In this document: piece after piece, positions 25,287-32,362 of the stretch
Numbering within the stretch: position 1 is the first letter of the stretch
Layout: each line of letters opens with the position of its first letter
Assembly (NCBI RefSeq): GCF_001280015.1
Contig: NZ_LGDV01000226.1
Coordinates: 186,001-250,000 of the forward strand
Source: Streptomyces sp. MMG1121
GTDB lineage: Bacteria; Actinomycetota; Actinomycetes; Streptomycetales; Streptomycetaceae
Direction of reading: 5' to 3'
DNA length: 64,000 bases
Notes under the pieces: model-generated
Database searches by the model: none
What the model was told of the DNA's origin: nothing
The model's input: the letters and a program-made list of their open reading frames with translations, nothing else
Translations under genes and position numbers: made by a program

Positions 25287-25360
25287 TGCGCCGCCAGGGA
25301 CTCGAACCCCGGACCCGCTGATTAAGAGTCAGCTGCTCTAACCAACTGAGCTAGCGGCGC
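25287..25360 (-). tRNA. tRNA-Lys(CUU), copy 3
   Basis: The same 74-nt sequence as copies 1 and 2, anticodon CTT. Its first ten nucleotides overlap the last codons and TAG stop of the upstream primase-like gene on the same strand. Confidence 0.97.
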
Positions 25361-25896
25361 CTGCTGACGTCGTAGACCTTAGCACCCTGATCCGCGGGAG
25401 GAAAAATCGATATCCGCACCGCCGCCCTGGCCGCCCGCACGGCCGCCCAGAGGACCACTTCCGGGCCGGGCAGCCACGGGTGCCGCTGGTCCGGAGCCAC
25501 CAGCCAGCGGGATTCGCCCGTGGCGGAGCCCTCGCCGTCCGGGGCCGGGACGGTCACCGCGTCGCCGGTGCCGTGGCACAGCAGCGGCGGCACCTCGTGT
25601 GTACGGTGCGAGCCCCACTCCTCCCAGGCCAGCAGCGAAGGCAGCCGCTGGGCCGTGCCCGGCGCGGCGAACAGCAGCATGCGGCCCCGGAACACCGCCA
25701 CCGGGCCCGAGCCCGGCCCGCCGTCCCATAACTGGTCCAGCATCCGGCGCCCGAAGATGGCGGGGGCGCTCACCACGTCGAAGGCGGTGCCGCAGGGAAC
25801 CCAGCGGGCCGACGTGCTTCGGACGTACGGTCCTGCCGAGGCGAGCCAGGCGGCGCCGTCGGGGGTGACTCGGGTGATGTTCGGTGCACTGCTCAT
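25351..25896 (-). CDS. Short primase-polymerase-like protein
   Basis: A 181-residue protein resembling the short proteins annotated in Streptomyces as bifunctional DNA primase/polymerase N-terminal domain: AAWLASAGPYVRS, WVPCGTAFDVVSAPAIFGRRMLD and LLFAAPGTAQRLPSLLAWEEWG match that pattern. I see no complete catalytic DxD set, so activity is uncertain. ATG 25896 follows GGGTGGC. The TAG stop (25353-25351) lies inside the 5' end of tRNA-Lys, so message and tRNA must share a precursor or the tRNA promoter is inside this gene. The palindrome at 25987 is about 90 bp upstream. Confidence 0.7.
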   Translation of the reverse strand: MSSAPNITRVTPDGAAWLASAGPYVRSTSARWVPCGTAFDVVSAPAIFGRRMLDQLWDGGPGSGPVAVFRGRMLLFAAPGTAQRLPSLLAWEEWGSHRTHEVPPLLCHGTGDAVTVPAPDGEGSATGESRWLVAPDQRHPWLPGPEVVLWAAVRAARAAVRISIFPPADQGAKVYDVSRRR

Positions 25897-25986
25897 GCCA
25901 CCCAGATGTACCCGGGGTGAGCGCACCGTGCTTCTGAGTTGCCGAAACCCGGGACAGCGGCGGTGGGGGAGGAGTATCTTGCCCGC

Positions 25987-26000
25987 CTGGCATATGCCAG
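25987..26000. promoter_or_regulatory. Palindrome CTGGCATATGCCAG, site 2
   Basis: A perfect 14-bp palindrome containing the same 12-bp core as 12897-12908. It is 91 bp upstream of the primase-like start and 49 bp beyond the end of the following hypothetical gene, in a 152-bp gap. Confidence 0.5.
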
Positions 26001-26048
26001 ACGAGGTGACATATCGCGTCCGGTCACACGGGCCACACGGGCCACGGG

Positions 26049-26417
26049 TCAGAGGGGGTCGGCGGGCGTCCGTCCTTCGCTGTCGCCCCGCATCAGGTCC
26101 CGTCCGAACTCGACCATCTTCTTCGCGTAGTCCTCGGTCCACTCCGCCCGCGCGGCGATGTCGGCCGGGGTCAGCCGGTCGAACCGGCGCGGATCGGCGA
26201 GCTGGGCCGCCGCGACGGCCTGGAACTCCACGGCCCGGTCGGCAGCCGCACGGAACGCCTGGGTCAGCTCCGTCGCCCGGGCCAGCAGCGCCTGCGGATC
26301 CTCGATCGACTCCAGGTCGAAGAAGTGCTCGGGATCGCCGGCCGCCTCCGCGGGCTCGAAGAGCAGGGGCGCGGGGCGTAGCCGCGGTTCGTTACGACGC
26401 GGCGTGTGCTCCGCCAT
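26049..26417 (-). CDS. Conserved hypothetical protein, 122 aa
   Basis: Not recognised. A 122-residue acidic, Ala-rich, mostly helical protein; EDPQALLARATELTQAFRAAADRAVEFQAVAAAQL could form a coiled coil. It has no signal peptide or membrane helix. The start ATG 26417 has a strong AGGAGGAG upstream. It follows the helicase gene on the same strand after 107 bp. Codon use and GC bias are normal for the genome, so I consider it a real gene. Confidence 0.7.
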   Translation of the reverse strand: MAEHTPRRNEPRLRPAPLLFEPAEAAGDPEHFFDLESIEDPQALLARATELTQAFRAAADRAVEFQAVAAAQLADPRRFDRLTPADIAARAEWTEDYAKKMVEFGRDLMRGDSEGRTPADPL

Positions 26418-26524
26418 GTCTTGTCTCCTCCTCGTACGCTTCGCTGGGCACCGCCTTCAGGTGGGCCACCGTCCATTGTCCCGCGCCCCCGCAAGGGGCC
26501 CTCCGGGCCACCGTTGCCGACGCC

Positions 26525-27880
26525 TCAGGGCCGCCAGCTGATCCGGTGTTCGGACAGGTGGGCCAGGACCGCATGGTTCGCCTCCCAGCCGTCCGGAAAC
26601 TTCACCAGCGTGCCCAGCTGGACCGGGTCCGTGGACGGGTAGTCGTCCAGGAGGTCCTCCACACCCGCGCGGCAGACCACGATGCATGCGTGGCGGTGGC
26701 GGGAGGCCAGGACGCACAGGCGGCCGGTCTCCAGGTGGAAGGCGGTGGCGTCGGGGCGCCCGGAGAGCGGGTGCAGGACCACCGTGACGTCGTACTCGCG
26801 GCCCTGGAGCCGGTTCGCGGTGTCGACCGTGACGTCCGCCATGCCCAGCTCGGCGAGCGCCGCGCGGACCGCCGCCGCCTGGTCGCGATGGGCCGTGCCG
26901 ACGGCGACGCGGTCGGGGGTGAGGGGAGCGGGGGCGGGGGAGCGTTCGGAGGTCGCCGCGCCCGCGCGGTCCAGCAGGCGGCGTACGACCGTCGCCACCG
27001 CGCGGACCGCCTCCGGGTCCGTGCGCGGGGTGTGCCGGGCGGGCAGCTCCAGTAGGCCCCAGCCGGACCGCGCCGCCTCGTCGATCACCCGGTCCGGGCC
27101 GGAGCCGTCCGACGGGACGCCGAAGGCGAGCCTGCGGTCGCCGTGGTCCGTGCCGCTGCGGAACGGGGTGTACGGGTAGAACGCGTCCGAGACCAGGGGG
27201 GCCGCCGAGGCCGGGAGCCGCCAGGACACCGGCAGACGGTGCTGCGGCAGGCCCGGGTTGTGCGCCAGCAGCGTGGTCACCGCCGAGGCCGACGGGTCGT
27301 ACGACAGGCCCGCCCACTGCTCGCTGCCGACGATCGCGAACGGGTCCAGCTGCCCCGGGTCGCCCACGAACAGCGCCCGCTCGAACAGCCCGGCCACGGC
27401 CAGCAGGGAGTCCGAGCGCATCTGGTACGCCTCGTCCACGATCGCGTGCCGCCACGGCTCGTCCGCCTTCACGTGCGCCCACTTCGCGGCGGTGGACAGG
27501 ACCACCGGCAGACCGGTCAGCTCGGCCGCCTTCGCCGACGTACGGACCTGGGGCAGCTCCTCCAGCGCCGGGTCGTACGCGTCCGCGTCGCTGCTGTGGA
27601 GGCGGCCCACGGGCAGCTCGGGGTTCTTCTCGGCGAGGCGCAGGACCAGGTCGTCCACCTGGGCGTTCGTCTGGGCCACCACCATCAACGACCGCCCCGC
27701 GTCGGCCAGTTCGAGTGCCGCCCGGACCACCAGCGTGGACTTGCCGGCGCCCGGCGGGGAGTCCACGACCACGCCCCGCTCGGTGCCGTGCAGGGTGTCG
27801 CGCAGGATCGCGTCGGTGGCGCGGGCGGCAGCGGCTCCGGGGTCGAAGCCGACCGTCGGCACAGGACTCACAGGACTCAC
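26525..27880 (-). CDS. Superfamily 1 (Upf1/Dna2-like) helicase
   Basis: A 451-residue ATPase. Motifs in order: Walker A SPPGAGKS (41-48), Walker B VDEA (148-151), motif III GDPGQLDP (173-180), a motif IV-like RLPVSWRLP, motif V ANRLQGREYDVTVV (355-368) and a motif VI-like LASRHRH (391-397). This is the minimal SF1B core with no nuclease or accessory domain, shorter than typical Dna2 or RecD2. The start GTG overlaps the upstream stop (GTGA), with GAGGAGG in front. It is last in the operon after a Fe-S RecB-type nuclease and a novel protein, so the three probably work as one complex on DNA ends or flaps. Confidence 0.87.
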   Translation of the reverse strand: MSPVSPVPTVGFDPGAAAARATDAILRDTLHGTERGVVVDSPPGAGKSTLVVRAALELADAGRSLMVVAQTNAQVDDLVLRLAEKNPELPVGRLHSSDADAYDPALEELPQVRTSAKAAELTGLPVVLSTAAKWAHVKADEPWRHAIVDEAYQMRSDSLLAVAGLFERALFVGDPGQLDPFAIVGSEQWAGLSYDPSASAVTTLLAHNPGLPQHRLPVSWRLPASAAPLVSDAFYPYTPFRSGTDHGDRRLAFGVPSDGSGPDRVIDEAARSGWGLLELPARHTPRTDPEAVRAVATVVRRLLDRAGAATSERSPAPAPLTPDRVAVGTAHRDQAAAVRAALAELGMADVTVDTANRLQGREYDVTVVLHPLSGRPDATAFHLETGRLCVLASRHRHACIVVCRAGVEDLLDDYPSTDPVQLGTLVKFPDGWEANHAVLAHLSEHRISWRP

Positions 27881-29466
27881 AGGACGTCCTCCTCGGTCAC
27901 GGTGTCGGGCGCCTCCGGCGCGGACTCGCCCGGCGGGCCGCCGTGCGTCCACGGGGTCTCCTCCGGGTCGGGCAGCTTCGCGCCGCCGCGCTGCTCGTGC
28001 TCGAAGAGCGTGAAGCAGATCCGGTCGCCCTTCTCCGGCACCGACCCGGGCTCGGGCTCCTTGCCGCGGCCCATCTTGTCCAGGACGCGCAGGACGAACA
28101 CACCCTCGGCCTCCTGCCCGGCGAACTCGGCCGACTGGGGCTTGCCGGCCAGCGAGCGGTACACCTTCGCGCGCTCGGCGAGCTGCGGCCGGTCGTCCGT
28201 GCGGACCGTCACCAGCGGGCGCGGGCCCGGCCGTCTGCCCTCGCTGTAGGTCATGACGACATCCAGTACCTCGCCCGCGAACGCCTCCCCGGCCAGCCGC
28301 CGCCCCGCCATCACCAGCGGGTCGTCCAGCGCCTCCTGCGCCTCCAGCCGGGCCTGCTCACGCTCGCGCGTGGCCAGCTTGTTCGCCGCCGTCACCGCGT
28401 CGTCCCGGCGCGGCTGCGGGGGCTCGCCGGCCAGCACCCGGTCGCGGTGGCCGGTGAACGACCAGCGGTCCCGGAGCCAGCGCTCCCCGGCATGCGCGCC
28501 CGCCGGCAGCGACCGCAGCAGGTCCAGGCCCCGCCACGTGGCGTCCCAGGTGGGCCGGGTGCGGCTCGCCACCAGGTCGCGGATCTCCCGCTCGGCCGCC
28601 GTGAGCGCGGCCAGCCGCTCGTCGGCGGCCAGGGCGTCCTCGGCCGCGGCGAGCGCGGCACGCGCGCGGTCGTAACGCTCGATGGCCGGGGCCAGCAGCT
28701 TGTTGTCGAACGCCGGGTCGGTGGCCGGGCCGGCCGGCGGGCACAGCAGCTGGCCGTCGGCGTCCCGGGCCAGCTCGGCCCGCCGCGCGGCCTCGGCGCC
28801 GGACGCCCCCTGCGGGGGGTCGATCCAGGCGAGCAGCGCGCCCAGGTGCTGGTCCTCCAGACTGGACTGGCCGGTCGCCCAGTGCCGGGAGAGCACGTCG
28901 GTGAGGGCCAGCAGGAGGGCGGAGCCGGGGACCCGGGCCCGCTCGCCGTAGTGGGTCAGCCAGCGGCCCAGCAACGGGATGTGCGGCGGCGCCGGATGGG
29001 GTGTCTCCGGGTCCTGCTCGGCCGTACGGCGAAAGCGCGTGGAGCGGCCCAGCAGCCGTACGAAATCCAGGCCCGCGCGGCTCGGCACGATCAGCTGGGG
29101 CGCGTCCGCGCACAGCTCCACCTCGACCTTGACCCGCTTGCCGGTCTCCGGGTCGGTCTCGGTGCGCTCGGCCGCCTCCACGGACTCGGCGTACGAGTCC
29201 AGGTACGGCAGGACGACGTCGGCCAGGTCGGCGAGGAACGTGAAGCGCAGATCGCGGTCGCGGGGCTGCGGCACGACCAGCAGCCGGGGCGCGTCCCGGT
29301 CGGTGCCGACCAGCGCGCCGAGCGGGGCGCCGGCCTCACCGGCGGTGGTGAGCGGCACGAACACCAGCGGGCGCTCGGACAGATGCCGGTGCCGGACGGT
29401 CGCGGTGGGCTGGGCCCGGCCGCCCGCGACGGCCTCCAGCCGGGCGAGGGTGGTGATCAGCGACAC
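27877..29466 (-). CDS. Unrecognised 529-aa protein between nuclease and helicase
   Basis: I do not recognise a family. The N-terminal 120 residues look beta-rich (PLVFVPLTTAGEAGAPLGAL, RLLVVPQPRDRDLRFTF). Residues about 230-300 are strongly helical (AIERYDRARAALAAAEDALAAD) and could be a coiled-coil stalk. The C-terminal part (EVLDVVMTYSEGRRPGPRPLV, GDRICFTLFEHEQ) looks like a small beta-barrel. Barrel and stalk are what connects nuclease and helicase in eukaryotic Dna2, so this could be the connecting subunit (inference). The GTG start overlaps the nuclease stop by 10 bp and the stop overlaps the helicase start, so stoichiometric translation is likely. Confidence 0.75.
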   Translation of the reverse strand: MSLITTLARLEAVAGGRAQPTATVRHRHLSERPLVFVPLTTAGEAGAPLGALVGTDRDAPRLLVVPQPRDRDLRFTFLADLADVVLPYLDSYAESVEAAERTETDPETGKRVKVEVELCADAPQLIVPSRAGLDFVRLLGRSTRFRRTAEQDPETPHPAPPHIPLLGRWLTHYGERARVPGSALLLALTDVLSRHWATGQSSLEDQHLGALLAWIDPPQGASGAEAARRAELARDADGQLLCPPAGPATDPAFDNKLLAPAIERYDRARAALAAAEDALAADERLAALTAAEREIRDLVASRTRPTWDATWRGLDLLRSLPAGAHAGERWLRDRWSFTGHRDRVLAGEPPQPRRDDAVTAANKLATREREQARLEAQEALDDPLVMAGRRLAGEAFAGEVLDVVMTYSEGRRPGPRPLVTVRTDDRPQLAERAKVYRSLAGKPQSAEFAGQEAEGVFVLRVLDKMGRGKEPEPGSVPEKGDRICFTLFEHEQRGGAKLPDPEETPWTHGGPPGESAPEAPDTVTEEDVL

Positions 29467-30665
29467 GCGGCCACCTCCAGAGCGGCCCGGGGTGCGGCGC
29501 CGGCGCCCGCCAGTGCCTCGGCGCGCAGGGCGGCCGCCCGCCGCAGGGCCGCGACCGCGGGGTCGTCCGGGTCGCCGGTCTCGCCCCGGGCCGCCGCGAG
29601 GACGTCCTCGACCGTGGCCAGGCCGCCCAGCTCGGCGCGCAGGGGCCGGCCCAGGCGGGTCACGGCGCCCGCCTCACGCGCGCGTTCCCGGCAGTGGAAG
29701 GCCAGTTCGCACGCGGACAGGCACTCCGGCGCGTAGGTCGCCGGGACCGCCGACACGGCCGCCGTCAGCTCCTCGGCGGGCCGGTCCGGCGCGAAGCACG
29801 TGCCCTCGGGCAGGGCCCCGGCGATCTCCTCGATCCGGGTGAGCCGGGCCAGCTGGCGGGCGGTGACCGCGCGCTGCTTGCGCACGTCCACGGCGGAACC
29901 GGCGGCCAGGTTGGAGAAGTCCTTCGGGCACACCAGCAGCACCCGGTGCCGTACGACCGGGACGGGATCCAGGCGGGCGGCGACCTCCTCCAGCGCGAGC
30001 ACGTACACCGCCGACTGCCGGGCCGCCGCGCCGACCTTCGCCGGGTCCGCCGCGCCGTCCAGCAGCGGGAAGGACTTGATCTCCACCACCGACCAGCTGC
30101 CGTCCGGGTGCACCACCACCACGTCCGGCTCCAGGAAGGCGAGCGAACCCGCCACGTCCAGCGCCAGCATCGGATGGTCCAGCAGCGCCCAGCCACCCGC
30201 GCCCGTGGCCTCGCGCAACGCCAGCGCCGTACGGGCCGTGCGCCCCTCGGGGCCGTGCGCGCTCAGGTCGGGTACGGCGGCTGTCTCGGGCGGCGCGGCA
30301 CCCGGGTCGAGGCGGGCGTGCGCCAGGCGCAGCAGCTCCGCGCCGCCGTCCGCCTTCACCCGCGCCTCGAACGCGTTGCCCCGGGTCAGCGCGAACTGCG
30401 ACTGCCCGAAACCCGACGGCGCGCCCAGCGCACTCGCCAGCCGCGCCTTGTCCACCCCGGCGCCGTCCAGGATCGCCCGCCGGCGGCACCCGGGGTTCGC
30501 GGCGAGCGCCGCGAGGGCGCGCGCGTCCAGCGCCTTGGCCGGTACGTCGGGACCGCGCAGCTCAGCGAGCCGGTGCCGCAGCCCCTTCTCCCTCGTCGCT
30601 GGAGGAGGCGTCCGGTTCGGCCCCGGCGTCGAGCCGCGACTCGCGCTGCCGTGGAATTCGCTCAC
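29457..30665 (-). CDS. RecB/Cas4-type nuclease with probable Fe-S cluster
   Basis: A 402-residue PD-(D/E)xK nuclease. Visible motifs: RGNAFE (95-100), Asp181 in LEPDVVVV, Glu195-x-Lys197 in SVVEIKSF, and the RecB-family QxxxY (Gln217, Tyr221). Cys60 together with Cys315-x3-Cys319-x5-Cys325 fits the one-plus-three cysteine pattern that holds a 4Fe-4S cluster in Cas4, AddB and Dna2 nucleases. The nuclease should cut single-stranded DNA or flaps. GTG 30665 lies 104 bp inside the end of the PAP2 gene; it is the last clear start before the first conserved Cys, but the exact start is uncertain. There are no CRISPR genes nearby, so it is not an adaptation Cas4. Confidence 0.83.
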   Translation of the reverse strand: MSEFHGSASRGSTPGPNRTPPPATREKGLRHRLAELRGPDVPAKALDARALAALAANPGCRRRAILDGAGVDKARLASALGAPSGFGQSQFALTRGNAFEARVKADGGAELLRLAHARLDPGAAPPETAAVPDLSAHGPEGRTARTALALREATGAGGWALLDHPMLALDVAGSLAFLEPDVVVVHPDGSWSVVEIKSFPLLDGAADPAKVGAAARQSAVYVLALEEVAARLDPVPVVRHRVLLVCPKDFSNLAAGSAVDVRKQRAVTARQLARLTRIEEIAGALPEGTCFAPDRPAEELTAAVSAVPATYAPECLSACELAFHCRERAREAGAVTRLGRPLRAELGGLATVEDVLAAARGETGDPDDPAVAALRRAAALRAEALAGAGAAPRAALEVAACR

Positions 30666-31506
30666 CCGCCGAAGTCTGGCACCCGCCACTGACAATCGGG
30701 GAGCCCGTGCCGCCCGCGGCGGTGGTGCCACGCGGGAACAGGCGGGCCCGGAGCAGGTCCAGGACCCGCATCACACGCGGCGCCAGCAGCTGGCCGACGC
30801 CCATCACGGCGACGCCCGCGACCGCGTCCAGAAGGTAGTGATTGGCGGTGCCCATGACCACGAGCGCGGTGCCCAGCGGGTAGGCGACGCCGAGGATCTT
30901 CGCCGCGCGCGTGCCGCCGTGCCGCCACAGCATCACCCCGCACCACAGCGCCCAGCCGACGTGCAGGCTCGGCATCGCCGCGTACTGGTTGGTCATCCCG
31001 CCCAGCCCGCGCGGCGCGCTGGCCTCGCCGCCCCACCAGCCGTACGAGCTGTACTGGGCCATGGTGTCCACGAAGCCGTGCCCGGCGGACAGCAGCCGGG
31101 GCGGGCAGGTCGGCAGCAGCGTGAAGCCGATCAGGCCGATGAACGTGGACGTCATCAGCCAGGTGCGGGCCCGCCGGTAGTGCTCGGCGCGGGCCCGGAA
31201 CAGCCAGATCAGGATGGCGGGCGTGATCAGGTAGTGCAGCGAGGCGTACCAGAAGTCCGCCGGAACGCCGAGCCAGGGCTCGCGCGTGAACAGCCGGTTG
31301 AGCGGATGCTCGGCGTTGAGGTGCAGGGCCTTCTCGATGCGCAGGATCGTCAGGCCGTGGTCCACGGCGGAGGCGACGTCACCGCGCGCGAGGAGGCGGC
31401 CGGCCGAGTAGCAGCCGTAGACGAGGAGGATCAGCGGCAGCTCGGTCCACCAGCGCAGCCGGGTACGCGCGGCCACCTCGGTGCCCGGTGTCTCGGTCTG
31501 CGGCAT
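30562..31506 (-). CDS. PAP2-superfamily membrane phosphatase
   Basis: A 314-residue integral membrane protein with about six helices. The phosphatase motifs of the PAP2/inositol-phosphotransferase group are [11 protein letters not shown] (SxxH) and [11 protein letters not shown] (HxxxD). Such enzymes remove or transfer phosphate on lipid-linked substrates at the outer face. The C-terminal 50 residues are a hydrophilic acidic tail that overlaps the start of the nuclease gene. ATG 31506 is the first gene of the leftward operon; being first may be incidental, since its chemistry is unrelated to DNA processing. Confidence 0.85.
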   Translation of the reverse strand: MPQTETPGTEVAARTRLRWWTELPLILLVYGCYSAGRLLARGDVASAVDHGLTILRIEKALHLNAEHPLNRLFTREPWLGVPADFWYASLHYLITPAILIWLFRARAEHYRRARTWLMTSTFIGLIGFTLLPTCPPRLLSAGHGFVDTMAQYSSYGWWGGEASAPRGLGGMTNQYAAMPSLHVGWALWCGVMLWRHGGTRAAKILGVAYPLGTALVVMGTANHYLLDAVAGVAVMGVGQLLAPRVMRVLDLLRARLFPRGTTAAGGTGSPIVSGGCQTSAGERIPRQRESRLDAGAEPDASSSDEGEGAAAPAR

Positions 31507-31748
31507 CCGATCGCCCTCCCCCTTGTCGCTGTGCGGTCCGCCCCGGCGGGCGACCGTGCCACTTTACGGTGTTCGTGCACCGCCCATGCGGGCGCTCCCT
31601 CTTCGCTCGAGGGTTGCCCGAGCGTTCGCCGGGCCGCGCGCCCGTGCGGGCACTCAGCCCTCGAAGACGCCGAGATCGCCCGGCAGGTTGCCCCGGCGCG
31701 GGGTGCGCGATGATGGAGGGGTTCCCTTCGCATCCGGAAAGGTCTCCC

Positions 31749-32345
31749 ATGGCACCGCGCATCCTGCTGGCCCGGCACGGACAGACCGAATGGTCGCTGT
31801 CCGGCAAGCACACCGGCAGGACGGACGTACCGCTGCTGGAGGAGGGCCGGCGCGGGGCCAAGCTGCTCGGCGAGCGACTGCACCGCGCTCCGCTGGACGG
31901 ACTGCCGGACGTGGAGGTGCGCACCAGTCCGCTGGTGCGCGCGCGTGAGACGTGCGAACTGGCCGGTTTCGGCGACCGCGCCACCACCTGGGACACGCTC
32001 ATGGAGTGGGACTACGGCGCCTACGAGGGAATGACCCCGGCCGAGATCCAGGTACTGCGGCCGGGCTGGCTGATCTGGCGGGACGGGGTCCCGGAGGGCG
32101 AGAGCATCGGCGACGTCACCGCGCGCGCGGACGAGGTGGTCTCATGGGCGCGCTCGGCCGACCGCGACGTCCTGCTCTTCGCCCACGGCCACATCCTCCG
32201 CTCCATAGGCGCCCGCTGGCTGGACCTCCCCCTGGACTTCGCCGCCCGCATCCGCCTGAACCCGACGTCCTTGTCCGTACTGGGCTGGGCGTACGGCGAA
32301 CCGGCGATCGAGAGCTGGAACGACGTGGGGCACCTGGCGTCCTGA
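31749..32345 (+). CDS. Histidine phosphatase (phosphoglycerate mutase-like)
   Basis: A 198-residue cytosolic phosphatase. The RHG motif [10 protein letters not shown] gives the phospho-accepting His10. A second active-site His is in FAHGHILR, and the acid Glu in [12 protein letters not shown]. Family members dephosphorylate sugar phosphates or related small molecules (CobC/GpmB type); the substrate is not predictable. ATG 31749 follows GGAAAGG. Single gene, divergent from the PAP2 operon across a 242-bp gap in which I see no clear operator. Confidence 0.88.
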   Translation: MAPRILLARHGQTEWSLSGKHTGRTDVPLLEEGRRGAKLLGERLHRAPLDGLPDVEVRTSPLVRARETCELAGFGDRATTWDTLMEWDYGAYEGMTPAEIQVLRPGWLIWRDGVPEGESIGDVTARADEVVSWARSADRDVLLFAHGHILRSIGARWLDLPLDFAARIRLNPTSLSVLGWAYGEPAIESWNDVGHLAS

Positions 32346-32362
32346 AGGGGCGCCGACCACGT

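Noticed and set aside
6369..25360. tRNA-Lys genes as phage or ICE attachment sites
   Set aside because: No integrase, excisionase or partial tRNA duplicate is seen near any of the three copies, and neighbouring genes look like core chromosome.
29457..30665. Cas4 of a CRISPR adaptation module
   Set aside because: The motifs are Cas4-like, but no cas1, cas2, effector genes or repeat array occur in the window; a helicase partner fits DNA end processing better.
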